Source: a virus
DNA length: 36,634 nt
IMG/VR virus record: IMGVR_UViG_3300042894_001737
Coordinates: 1-36,634 of that record
Direction: 5' to 3' (one strand)
Shown here: piece after piece, positions 1 to 5,749 of the stretch
How positions within the stretch are numbered: position 1 is the stretch's first letter
How the letters are laid out: every line of letters begins with the position of its first letter
The notes under the pieces: model-generated
Told to the model about the DNA's origin: nothing
Seen by the model: only the letters and a program-made list of their open reading frames with translations
Databases searched by the model: none
Position numbers and translations under genes: made by a program

Positions 1-62
1 CCGGTCCATCCCCCCCCCCCGCCCCCCCCCCCCCATGGGGGGGGGGGGGGGGGGGGGGGGGG
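1..62. other. Homopolymer C/G window end (probable assembly boundary)
   Basis: The first 62 bases are almost only runs of C followed by runs of G, interrupted by CCATGG-like letters. The other window end (from 36613) is also a long G-run. No coding content is supported. The C-run/G-run arrangement looks like an assembler extending or folding back in a homopolymer. I infer that the genome was opened at a poly-G tract, which may itself be real but shorter. Confidence 0.8.
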
Positions 63-106
63 TACAAGATATTGATTTTTCAATACAATATCGCAAGATT
101 GCACCA

Positions 107-138
107 GCACAGCCCGCCCTGCGCGGGTTTTTTCATGC
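107..138 (+). terminator. Rho-independent terminator, + strand
   Basis: A GC stem (CCCGC at 113-117, GCGGG at 123-127) with a 5-nt loop is followed by six T (128-133). If the window is circular, this lies downstream of the repressor gene at 36091-36408 and would end that transcript before the early promoter at 229-256. A nearly identical 32-nt copy (two mismatches) occurs on the minus strand at 10138-10169. Confidence 0.8.
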
Positions 139-204
139 GCGCGGGTTGCGGGACTTGCGGCTCATACGGTTGAAGCGACTTGGCGCATGGGCCGCATCCA
201 TCAG

Positions 205-222
205 TATCCGTTTTTGCGGATA
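205..222. promoter_or_regulatory. Repressor operator O1 (left end)
   Basis: The 18-bp near-palindrome TATCCGTTTTTGCGGATA matches the pattern TATCCG[C/T]-N4-GCGGATA. Three related sites occur at 235-252, 36014-36031 and 36065-36082, flanking the repressor and Cro-like genes. It lies just upstream of the -35 box of the early rightward promoter. I infer that the XRE repressor at 36091-36408 binds it. Confidence 0.75.
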
Positions 223-228
223 TTCATG

Positions 229-256
229 TTGACTTGTCCGCGATAGCGGATATTCT
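229..256 (+). promoter_or_regulatory. Early rightward promoter
   Basis: TTGACT (229-234) and TATTCT (251-256) are separated by 16 bp and point toward the operon that starts at 290. The operator at 235-252 fills the whole spacer, so a bound repressor would block polymerase directly. Transcription would start near 263, leaving a leader of about 27 nt with a GGGAGAAG ribosome site before the first start codon. Confidence 0.7.
235..252. promoter_or_regulatory. Repressor operator O2 (left end)
   Basis: TGTCCGC-GATA-GCGGATA is the second left operator, 30 bp downstream of the first. It lies between the -35 and -10 boxes of the early promoter. The right half-site GCGGATA is identical to that of the operator at 36014-36031. 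Spacing by about three helical turns would suit side-by-side dimers. Confidence 0.75.
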
Positions 257-289
257 ACTCCCAAGCCACAACGGCAACGGGAGAAGATC

Positions 290-643
290 ATGGCAACGGA
301 ATACCTCGACCTGCACCTGAGCCTCGACGGCCACGTTGATACCTGGTGCGAAGCGAAGATCAGCTACGAATACGAGCCTGGCGCAGACGACACCCGCGAC
401 GAGCCAGGCTGGGCCGCCGAGGCGACGAACGTTTTCATCGAGTTCCGCCACCCCGCGCCCAAGGGCAAGCCCGAGTTTGCGTGGGGCGCGAACCCGCTCT
501 TGGAGCAGCTTCTGGACAACGAAAACCTGCGCGACTGGCTGGTAAAATCTTACGAAGGCGCCGCCGAAGACTACGTCAACGACCGGGGCGACCACCTTTA
601 CGAAATGGCCGCAGAGCGCCGCTATCTGAGTGCCGCCGAATGA
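290..643 (+). CDS. Early protein, unknown function
   Basis: This is the first gene of the rightward early operon, 117 residues. A strong GGGAGAAG ribosome site lies 3 nt before the ATG. The protein is acidic and rich in aromatic residues, with no motif I recognise and no membrane segment. It ends in an ATGA overlap with the next gene, so translation is probably coupled. Its place directly behind the operator-controlled promoter makes it the most strongly induced early product, possibly a host-takeover or anti-defence protein, but that is inference only. Confidence 0.75.
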   Translation: MATEYLDLHLSLDGHVDTWCEAKISYEYEPGADDTRDEPGWAAEATNVFIEFRHPAPKGKPEFAWGANPLLEQLLDNENLRDWLVKSYEGAAEDYVNDRGDHLYEMAAERRYLSAAE

Positions 644-816
644 CGCGGGGCATCATCGTGCGGTTCGACCCGCCCTGCAGCCGCAAGCGCGACTGGTTCG
701 CCATGCAGATCGGCTTCAACCCCGCGCTTGACCCGATTGGTTACGGCAGCACGCCAGACGAAGCGGTCCACCACCTGAAATCCAAGATTGAGGAGCGCGA
801 AAATGCGCAAAGCTGA
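640..816 (+). CDS. Small early protein, HicB-like fold possible
   Basis: This 58-residue protein has a start that overlaps the previous stop (ATGA). The N-terminal strand GIIVRFDP is followed by aromatic and basic residues and then by 'YGSTPDEAVHHLKSKIEE', a strand-helix layout like the small HicB/YcfA-partner fold in which 'G-T-x-x-E-A' leads the long helix. The resemblance is weak and by eye. No HicA-like toxin is next to it, so a toxin-antitoxin role is not supported. Confidence 0.6.
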   Translation: MTRGIIVRFDPPCSRKRDWFAMQIGFNPALDPIGYGSTPDEAVHHLKSKIEERENAQS

Positions 817-889
817 CTTGATCGCCGACGCCATTGGCGTTGCCGCCATCTTCGCGCTGCTGGCGCTGTTTCTCGCGGTGACGGCATGA
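803..889 (+). CDS. 28-residue single-pass membrane peptide
   Basis: A very short ORF with a basic start (MRK), one hydrophobic helix (about residues 9-27: alanine, leucine, valine, phenylalanine) and almost nothing after it. Its ATG overlaps the end of the 640 gene, and its stop overlaps the next start as ATGA. The conserved overlap style on both sides is the main reason to accept it. Function unknown; small phage membrane peptides of this sort can act on host membrane proteins. Confidence 0.55.
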   Translation: MRKADLIADAIGVAAIFALLALFLAVTA

Positions 890-1017
890 CCGCCGACGCC
901 GTCCAGCTTGCCGTGATGCAGTGCCTTGCCGAGCGCAAAGCAGATCCCGTCCTGATGGCGGCAGTGCGCCGGGCCATCCGCGATGCGCTCAAGCCGCACA
1001 CGGGTGGTCAGACATGA
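886..1017 (+). CDS. Small early protein, unknown
   Basis: This 43-residue protein begins in an ATGA overlap with the membrane peptide and ends in an ATGA overlap with the next gene. It is mostly helical with one pair of amphipathic segments (VQLAVMQCLAERK and MAAVRRAIRDALK). I see no recognisable domain. Support comes from the uninterrupted chain of coupled start and stop codons on both sides. Confidence 0.55.
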   Translation: MTADAVQLAVMQCLAERKADPVLMAAVRRAIRDALKPHTGGQT

Positions 1018-1166
1018 CCGCCCTCGCCGCAGCACTCGCCACACAGCGCGCCCGCATTGCTGCAGCGCGCAACGAACCCCGCGCGGCCCGGGTAATGTCG
1101 GCTTGGCCTCCCGCCGTGACCTCTGCCGGGGATTCGTCCTCGGCAGCTTTTTGGGGGCGGGAATGA
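1014..1166 (+). CDS. Small early protein, unknown
   Basis: This 50-residue, alanine- and arginine-rich protein starts in ATGA with the preceding gene and ends in ATGA with the methyltransferase gene. Composition is low-complexity and no motif is visible. It may be a poorly conserved connector ORF; the overlaps at both ends are its main evidence. Confidence 0.45.
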   Translation: MTALAAALATQRARIAAARNEPRAARVMSAWPPAVTSAGDSSSAAFWGRE

Positions 1167-1735
1167 GGGTTCTGGTCGCCTGCGAGTTTTCCGGCTCTGT
1201 CCGCGATGCCTTCATCCGGGGGGGGCATGACGCCATGTCTTGCGACTTGCTGCCGACCGAACGCCCCGGCCCGCACTATCAGGGCGATGTCCGCGATGTG
1301 CTGAACTACCCGTGGGATGCAATGATTGCCTTCCCTCCATGCACAGACCTCACCGTCAGCGGGGCGCGCTGGTTCGCGGAAAAGCGCATGGACGGACGCC
1401 AGCAGGCCAGCGTGTCGTTCTTCATGCTTCTGGCCCGCGCCGACATCCCGATGATTGCCATCGAAAACCCGGTCGGCATCATGTCCAGCCTGTGGCGCAA
1501 GCCCGACCAAGTCATTCAGCCTTGGCAGTACGGCCACGGCGAAACCAAGGCGACGTGCCTCTGGCTGAAGAACCTTCCGACGCTGAAGGCGACCAACATT
1601 GTCGAGGGGCGGGAGCAGCGCATTCACAAGATGCCGCCCGGTCCTAACCGCGCGAACGAACGCAGCCGAACCTTTTCCGGCATCGCAACCGCAATGGCCG
1701 ACCAGTGGCGGGCGCCGCTTTGGGTCGCAGCATGA
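1163..1735 (+). CDS. Small C5-cytosine DNA methyltransferase-like protein
   Basis: This 190-residue protein should transfer a methyl group from S-adenosylmethionine to C5 of cytosine in DNA. A motif-I-like segment ACEFSGSVRDAF (residues 6-17) is followed by an aspartate (D28). The catalytic PPC lies at 58-60 with C60 as nucleophile, and an ENP (101-103) stands in place of the usual ENV. It is only about half the length of classic C5 enzymes and lacks an obvious long target-recognition domain. No restriction partner is adjacent, so it is an orphan enzyme. A likely role is to protect phage DNA from host restriction early after infection. A bypass of methylation, such as a modified-base pathway, cannot be excluded. 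Confidence 0.8.
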   Translation: MRVLVACEFSGSVRDAFIRGGHDAMSCDLLPTERPGPHYQGDVRDVLNYPWDAMIAFPPCTDLTVSGARWFAEKRMDGRQQASVSFFMLLARADIPMIAIENPVGIMSSLWRKPDQVIQPWQYGHGETKATCLWLKNLPTLKATNIVEGREQRIHKMPPGPNRANERSRTFSGIATAMADQWRAPLWVAA

Positions 1736-1746
1736 AAGGTTCCGCC

Positions 1747-2022
1747 ATGACCATCATCCCCCTGCCCCCGCTCCACCAGGGCTACAGCACCGCCCGCTAC
1801 ATCCTGCGCAATCACAGCTTCCACGACCTGGAAGCCATCGATGCGGCCTTCGAAGTCCTTGCCCACAGCCAAGACCCCGCCGACCGCGCGCTGTGCCGGG
1901 TTGTCGAGGACGAGATGTGGATGGTGCCGTATCCGGGGGCGAAGGTTGCCGCAGTGACAGTCGCTGTGATGGCCTTCGCGTGCTTCGGGGTGGCGACGCT
2001 GCTGGCGGGGTTCGTGCAATGA
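1747..2022 (+). CDS. C-tail-anchored membrane protein, unknown
   Basis: This 91-residue protein has a soluble N-terminus and one hydrophobic helix at about residues 67-88 (VAAVTVAVMAFACFGVATLLAG), so it should sit in the inner membrane by its tail. I chose the ATG at 1747 because AAAGG lies 7 nt before it. An in-frame ATG at 1732 overlaps the methyltransferase stop and is also possible. Its end overlaps the lipoprotein gene (ATGA). The pairing of a membrane protein with a lipoprotein recalls spanins, but in spanins the anchor is N-terminal, so I do not assign that role. Confidence 0.65.
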   Translation: MTIIPLPPLHQGYSTARYILRNHSFHDLEAIDAAFEVLAHSQDPADRALCRVVEDEMWMVPYPGAKVAAVTVAVMAFACFGVATLLAGFVQ

Positions 2023-2375
2023 AGTGGCTGCTGCTCCTGCCCCTCGCCGCCTGCGCCCCGCACGCTGAGACGTGCCTGACGTTCCCGCTGCCGCCAGAAT
2101 GCTCTCAGAGCGGCGGTGGCGGCCTTGCGCTATTGGCGCGGGACAATGTGCCGTCGAGGCCCGACCCCGCCCCAGCGCCTCGCCCAGAGCCGCCGAAGCC
2201 TGACCCGCAGCCAGAGCCCGCTCCTGCGCCTGACCCAGATCCGAAACCGGACCCTAAGCCCGACTACCATGACGACGAGCATGAGGATCACGACGACCAT
2301 TACGAAGGCCCCGACTTTGACGAGGAACACGACGATGACCGGCGCGACAAGAAGCGGGACCACGACGATGACTGA
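2019..2375 (+). CDS. Putative lipoprotein with Pro-rich and Asp/His-rich tails
   Basis: This 118-residue protein begins with MKWLLLLPLAAC, a short signal with a lipobox-like LAAC, so C12 would be lipidated. After a glycine stretch (31-35) comes a proline region with repeated P-[ED]-P and K-P-D-P units (about 46-82). A very acidic tail built of D, H, E and K follows (about 83-118). The proline stretch could span periplasm or wall, and the His/Asp tail could bind metal. This design is unusual. It lies among early genes, so superinfection exclusion or lysogenic conversion is a more natural guess than lysis. Confidence 0.65.
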   Translation: MKWLLLLPLAACAPHAETCLTFPLPPECSQSGGGGLALLARDNVPSRPDPAPAPRPEPPKPDPQPEPAPAPDPDPKPDPKPDYHDDEHEDHDDHYEGPDFDEEHDDDRRDKKRDHDDD

Positions 2376-2517
2376 AGGCCCGCTGCTGAAGCACATGCGC
2401 GCCCAGAACGAGGCGCTGCGGGAGGAAATCGTGCGGGAGATTGCGAACCTGCCGCAAGCCGATTTGCGGGGCGTGCTGCGGATGATTGCGGTTTGGAAAG
2501 GGCGCGCAGATGACTGA
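2368..2517 (+). CDS. Small helical early protein
   Basis: This 49-residue protein overlaps the lipoprotein gene end by 8 bp and the next start by 8 bp. The sequence is almost all helix (an NEALREEIVREIANL segment followed by LRGVLRMIAVWKG), like small dimeric phage regulators. No family is recognised. Confidence 0.55.
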   Translation: MTEGPLLKHMRAQNEALREEIVREIANLPQADLRGVLRMIAVWKGRADD

Positions 2518-2905
2518 TGATCTGGTGACAGAAGCCCGCAAAGGCGGTCCTTGTGCCGAACTCGGCGACCGGTGTCGGGCCATTGAAGCTGCCAGCGGAT
2601 GCTTTTGTGCGGCTGTCGCCGACCGCATCGAAGCCCTGACAGCAGACTTCGCCCTCCAAGTCCAGCGCACCGACGAACAGCGTGCGGCATATGAGCAGGC
2701 CCTGTCGGTAACGGAGGCAGACAACGCGCGGCTTCGGAAAGCGCTGACGTTCTACGCAGACGAAGAAAACTACAAAAGCCGTCTCTCCACCGATCCCTGT
2801 GGCTGCTGCACGACATGGGACGAGCCAATAATCCACATTTACGGGGACGATAGCGGACATATTGCCCGCGCCGCCCTCACCGGAAGGGAACCGAGCCATG
2901 AGTGA
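2510..2905 (+). CDS. Coiled-coil phage protein, unknown
   Basis: This 131-residue protein starts at 2510, where GGAAAGG precedes the ATG. A helical heptad region spans about 40-85 (RIEALTADFALQV to NARLRKALTFY). It is followed by a cysteine cluster DPCGCC (about 98-103) and ends in a LTGREPSHE tail. The next gene ends in nearly the same nine residues (LTGKEPSHE). The 'LRKAL-FYAD' segment recurs in many phage proteins of unknown role. The stop overlaps the following start by 8 bp. Confidence 0.65.
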   Translation: MTDDLVTEARKGGPCAELGDRCRAIEAASGCFCAAVADRIEALTADFALQVQRTDEQRAAYEQALSVTEADNARLRKALTFYADEENYKSRLSTDPCGCCTTWDEPIIHIYGDDSGHIARAALTGREPSHE

Positions 2906-3095
2906 CCTGCTGCCCTGCCCATTCTGCGGTGAAGTCCCATTCCCCATGTCCGCTGGAATGGCGGGACAACCTCGCTGGCAGCATCCAAACCACGACACTT
3001 GTCCGATTGCTGGGCATTACCTTGGAGGCTGGAATATGCCTGAACAGTGGAACCGACGCACCTCCCTCACCGGAAAGGAGCCGAGCCATGAGTGA
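2898..3095 (+). CDS. Lar-like restriction-alleviation zinc protein
   Basis: This 65-residue protein begins MSDLLPCPFCG, giving the CPxCG knuckle at residues 7-11. A second Cys/His group (H40, H43, D44, C46, H51) and the W-N-x-x-x-x-x-W-N ending are typical of the Lar/phage zinc-ribbon family. Family members of this shape are annotated as restriction alleviation proteins; biochemical proof exists for few. With the methyltransferase upstream it suggests an anti-restriction function of this operon. GGAAGGG precedes the start. The junction sequence repeats at the next gene start 190 bp later. Confidence 0.65.
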   Translation: MSDLLPCPFCGEVPFPMSAGMAGQPRWQHPNHDTCPIAGHYLGGWNMPEQWNRRTSLTGKEPSHE

Positions 3096-3558
3096 CCTGC
3101 CCGAACGCATCTGGGCCTGCATGGGCGGCCCGATGGTTGGAATGTTCGTCAGCGGCGGCAATAACGGCGGCTGGCCTGAATATGTCCGCGCCGACACCCT
3201 GCCTCATGTTAACAAAACGCCGAAAAGCGAACATGACGCCGCAAACATGTTAACGCTCACCGCCGAGCGCGACCGCCTCGCAGCCGCCGTCGATGCCGTA
3301 ATGGCCGACCGCAAGCGCATCCTTGAGGAACGCGACCGCAGCTTCGTGATGGTGATGGAGCGCGCCGAGCGGGCCGAGGCGGAAGTAGCCCGGCTGACTG
3401 CTTTGCTGCCCCACCCCGGAGAAACGGCCGCCGAGGTGATGTGGCGCAACCACCAGCGCGGCGTTCGCCTGGAAGAACTTGCGAAGGCAGCGGGCGTCAC
3501 GCGAGAGCGGGCGCGGCAGATGGTGCGGAAGGCTGAGATGCGGATGGCTAAGACATGA
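3088..3558 (+). CDS. Coiled-coil protein with C-terminal sigma-region-4-like HTH
   Basis: This 156-residue protein has an N-terminal region of unknown fold (1-55). A long charged helix follows (about 57-105, ERDRLAAAVDAVMADRK onward). The C-terminal helix-turn-helix (about 124-150) carries LEELAKAAGVTRERARQM, which resembles the -35-binding helix pair of sigma factors. It could act as a DNA-binding regulator of phage or host transcription. Coupled to its neighbours by overlapping start and stop codons. Role inferred only from the motif. Confidence 0.65.
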   Translation: MSDLPERIWACMGGPMVGMFVSGGNNGGWPEYVRADTLPHVNKTPKSEHDAANMLTLTAERDRLAAAVDAVMADRKRILEERDRSFVMVMERAERAEAEVARLTALLPHPGETAAEVMWRNHQRGVRLEELAKAAGVTRERARQMVRKAEMRMAKT

Positions 3559-3716
3559 AATACGCAGTCACCGTCAGCTACACCCTTGTGCGGGTCATCA
3601 GCATCAGAAACGCACGTACCGGCAAGGAAGCAGCGCTTGAGGCCCTTGAGACTGTGCGGAAGTGGAAGGACGTCCAGGCGCCGGAAGTGGTGGATATCAA
3701 AATGGCGTTGCCATGA
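3555..3716 (+). CDS. Small early protein, unknown
   Basis: This 53-residue protein starts in an ATGA overlap with the previous gene and ends in ATGA with the HTH gene. A beta-strand-like start (KYAVTVSYTLVRVI) leads to an amphipathic helix (GKEAALEALETVRKWKD) and a short strand. This is a common small alpha/beta layout in phage early regions. No family assigned. Confidence 0.55.
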   Translation: MKYAVTVSYTLVRVISIRNARTGKEAALEALETVRKWKDVQAPEVVDIKMALP

Positions 3717-3997
3717 CCGCGCGGGCCTTGCTCACTCCGGCAGAAGCAGCCGCGCAGCTAAACATCAGCGAAAAGACCTTGCGTCGGCTGCGGGATCGCG
3801 GGTTACGCTATGTCATGCTCAGTGCTGGGTCTATCCGGTACAAACCCGACGACCTGGTAGCCTTCATCGAAGCGAGGACATTGGAATGCCGTTCCGCCCC
3901 AAAAACTCGCGCTTCTGGCACTACGACTTTCAGATCGGGGGTCGTAGATTTCATGGCACTTGCGGCACCGAAGATTTCGAGACGGCCAAGGCCGTAG
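3713..3997 (+). CDS. Helix-turn-helix protein, probable excisionase/AlpA-like
   Basis: This 94-residue protein has the MerR/excisionase-type winged HTH near the N-terminus: LTPAEAAAQLNISEKTLRRL (7-26), then a wing and 'IRYKPDDLVAFIEAR' (41-55). Such proteins bind attP and steer the integrase toward excision, or regulate transcription. Its last 112 bp overlap the integrase gene in another frame, an unusually long overlap. The basic tail beyond residue 58 is encoded there. Position directly before the integrase supports the role. Confidence 0.75.
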   Translation: MTARALLTPAEAAAQLNISEKTLRRLRDRGLRYVMLSAGSIRYKPDDLVAFIEARTLECRSAPKTRASGTTTFRSGVVDFMALAAPKISRRPRP

Positions 3998-4953
3998 AGG
4001 CGCAAGCCCGCGTCGAGGCCAAGGCCGGGCTGCACCGAACCGACGAGAAGGTGGGCATCTTCACCTTGTCCGAGGCCATCGGCACCTATTACGCCGACGT
4101 ATGCACTCAGCAGCCAAGCGCGCGCACCAGCATGTCGCAAGCGAAGGCCATTCTTGGCATCTTCAGCAAGCCCAAGCGGCTGGAGGAAATGACCGACGCG
4201 GACCTGCTGCACTATGTGGCCCGACGCCGCGCGGCTGTCGCCGATGCCACGGCAAACCGCGAGTTGCAGTTCATGGCCCGCGCCATCCGGCACATGGCCC
4301 ATTATCACAAGGCCGAGGTTCCCCGGCTGGATTGGAAGCGCCCCCAGGCCAAGGAACCGACCGAGCGCATCCGCGAATTGACATGGGCCGAGCAGGACGC
4401 GCTATACCAGCACCTTCGCGTTGACCTGCACCCCTTCGTCAAGTTCGCGCTGATGACCGGCGCCAGGCGCGCAACCATCTGCGTCCTGCGCTGGCGCGAC
4501 GTGGACATGGACAACGCCCGCATTCGTTTTGCGCTCAAGGGCGGGCTGACAATGTTCTTCCCCATCAACAACGAAATGCGGGCATTCCTGTCCACCCTGC
4601 CCCGCTCAGACATCGCCAGCGAAAAGCCGTTTGTGCTGACCTATGCCGATCAGAGGACGAAAGGGAACCCGCGCCGGCGCATCACGACGGGCGGGGGCGG
4701 CGTTCACGACGACTTTCACAAAGCCGTGATTGAGGCAGGGATTGAAGATTTTCGCTTCCACGATCTGCGGCACACCTTCGCTACGCGGATGCTGCGACAG
4801 ACCAAGAACCTGAAGCTGGTGTCCAAGCTGCTGGGGCATACGTCCGTCGAAACAACGACCCGATATGCGCATGTCATGGACGACGATCTGGCGGAGGCGA
4901 TGGACAGTTATTTTGTCGTAAAGCTCAACACCTTGGAAGGGAGAAGGAAATGA
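3886..4953 (+). CDS. int: Tyrosine-family site-specific integrase
   Basis: This 355-residue recombinase should integrate the phage at the tRNA-Gly(CCC) site whose core lies about 400 bp downstream. The N-terminal part (1-150) holds arm- and core-binding domains. The catalytic domain carries R194 in TGARRAT, K218, H292-x-x-R295 in FHDLRHTFATRM, H318 in LLGHTS and the nucleophile Y327 in TRYAHV. The start at 3886 is preceded by GAGG and fits the length of the family. It lies inside the HTH gene frame. Integrase next to attP is the classic arrangement. Confidence 0.95.
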   Translation: MPFRPKNSRFWHYDFQIGGRRFHGTCGTEDFETAKAVEAQARVEAKAGLHRTDEKVGIFTLSEAIGTYYADVCTQQPSARTSMSQAKAILGIFSKPKRLEEMTDADLLHYVARRRAAVADATANRELQFMARAIRHMAHYHKAEVPRLDWKRPQAKEPTERIRELTWAEQDALYQHLRVDLHPFVKFALMTGARRATICVLRWRDVDMDNARIRFALKGGLTMFFPINNEMRAFLSTLPRSDIASEKPFVLTYADQRTKGNPRRRITTGGGGVHDDFHKAVIEAGIEDFRFHDLRHTFATRMLRQTKNLKLVSKLLGHTSVETTTRYAHVMDDDLAEAMDSYFVVKLNTLEGRRK

Positions 4954-5204
4954 CGCCGAGTCAGGCTATCGAGAAAGCAAAGCTCACTCTACTAGAGGAC
5001 CGCTATCTTTACGCGCACCTCACCATAAATGGAAGCATTCGCATCCCGGTCATTGACCTGACGGCGCAAGCATCCCCGCCGGCTTCCGAAGGCCCGCCTC
5101 TGGCAGGCCCAAGCCACATCGTGACTTTCACGATTGAGGAGTCGGCATTGTTCGGCAGACGGCTACTCGCTGAATACAGAGGATACAAAGAATTTGCAGG
5201 CTGA
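4950..5204 (+). CDS. Small protein after the integrase, unknown
   Basis: This 84-residue protein starts in an ATGA overlap with the integrase stop. The N-terminal helix (PSQAIEKAKLTLLEDRYLYAHLT) and two strands give a small soluble protein. No motif is recognised. It is the last gene of the early operon before the attachment region, and so would lie near the prophage end after integration. Confidence 0.6.
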   Translation: MTPSQAIEKAKLTLLEDRYLYAHLTINGSIRIPVIDLTAQASPPASEGPPLAGPSHIVTFTIEESALFGRRLLAEYRGYKEFAG

Positions 5205-5294
5205 CCCACTACGATATTGAGGCTGCAATCGCGGCCAGAAAGGTGGGGGAAATCAAACCTGGCTTCCGCAAAAACCACGACTCCGAGAAGGCGA

Positions 5295-5314
5295 GTCCCG
5301 AAATAAGTCCCGAA
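5295..5314 (+). repeat. Left integrase arm-type sites, GTCCCGAA pair
   Basis: Two direct copies of GTCCCGAA lie at 5295-5302 and 5307-5314, spaced 12 bp start to start. The same pair with the same spacing occurs right of the core. Paired direct repeats flanking a core are the hallmark of arm-type integrase binding sites. I infer that the N-terminal domain of the integrase binds here. Confidence 0.7.
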
Positions 5315-5351
5315 GCGCCTCGTAAATAACTGATATATATAGTTTGCCCCT

Positions 5352-5398
5352 AGCTTCCCAAGCTGAATACGAGGGTTCGATTCCCTTCACCCGCTCCA
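5352..5398 (+). other. attP core: 3' part of tRNA-Gly(CCC)
   Basis: The sequence matches the anticodon loop (TTCCCAA), variable loop, T-arm (GAGGG-TTCGATT-CCCTT), acceptor 3' strand CACCCGC, discriminator T and encoded CCA of a tRNA-Gly with CCC anticodon. The D-arm and 5' acceptor half are missing upstream, so this is not a complete tRNA gene. Phages that integrate in tRNA genes carry exactly this 3' segment, which restores the host gene after integration. Phage genes lie on both sides, so it is attP, not attL or attR. Confidence 0.85.
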
Positions 5399-5499
5399 AA
5401 ATCCCCCACTGCAAGCGTTTGAAATGTCTAAGGTTTTCTGCTGTTTTGCGCTATTTCAGCAATGCGGCGAAAACGGCAGGAAAGGCCAGAAACGGCCAC

Positions 5500-5542
5500 T
5501 TCGGGACATAATATCCCAAAGAGTCCCGAAGTAAGTCCCGAA
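5500..5542. repeat. Right integrase arm-type sites
   Basis: One inverted copy (TTCGGGAC, 5500-5507) is followed by two direct copies of GTCCCGAA (5523-5530 and 5535-5542), again 12 bp apart. Together with the left pair this gives five copies within 250 bp around the core. The inverted extra site makes the two arms asymmetric, as needed for directional control of recombination. Confidence 0.7.
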
Positions 5543-5652
5543 GCAGTTCCGGTGTTGTTCTTTCAAGCCATCCGCTCAATCGGGTCCAGCGCGCGCAGCA
5601 CCAGCCCGTCGGCCTTATGGAACGTCAACGACTGCAGCGCCCGCCTGCGCGC

Positions 5653-5681
5653 TTGAGATAAGTTAATGGAATCGCTATAAT
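5653..5681 (+). promoter_or_regulatory. Consensus sigma-70 promoter for the HNH gene
   Basis: TTGAGA (5653-5658) and a perfect TATAAT (5676-5681) are separated by 17 bp. Transcription would start near 5688, about 60 nt before the ATG of the HNH gene. No repressor operator is visible here, so the gene could be expressed in the lysogen from the prophage edge. Confidence 0.8.
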
Positions 5682-5749
5682 AAACGAGCCGCGAGGTGTC
5701 TCACCACCAGCACGGCTCTAACCACCACAGGTCACGGAAGGACCACGTC

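Larger units (their letters stand above)
5205..5749. other. Attachment region (attP) without protein genes
   Basis: This 545-bp stretch contains no convincing gene. It holds left arm repeats (5295-5314), an AT-rich segment with tgatatatat (about 5327-5345), the tRNA-like core (5352-5398), right arm repeats (5500-5542) and then a promoter for the HNH gene (5653-5681). A frame open from about 5175 to 5330 lacks a start codon and translates the arm repeats, so I do not call it. The layout is that of a lambda-type attP. Confidence 0.8.

Noticed and set aside
35-232. Open frame in the left end
   Set aside because: It starts in the poly-G run and crosses the terminator, operators and promoter; no ribosome site.
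640-816. Toxin-antitoxin module with a HicB-like antitoxin
   Set aside because: No adjacent HicA-like or other toxin frame; the resemblance covers only a short strand-helix segment.
622-1236. Long minus-strand open frame opposite the early genes
   Set aside because: Shadow of the coupled plus-strand genes; low-complexity arginine-rich translation in GC-rich DNA.
2878-3100. CRISPR-like repeat pair
   Set aside because: Only two copies, located at gene junctions and containing ribosome sites and start codons. No CRISPR array or cas gene is visible in the window.
5352-5398. A functional tRNA-Gly gene
   Set aside because: Only the 3' half is present; no D-arm or 5' acceptor strand upstream. Called as attP core instead.
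5462-5656. 64-residue plus-strand frame right of attP
   Set aside because: It translates the integrase arm repeats, has no ribosome site, and ends at the HNH promoter.
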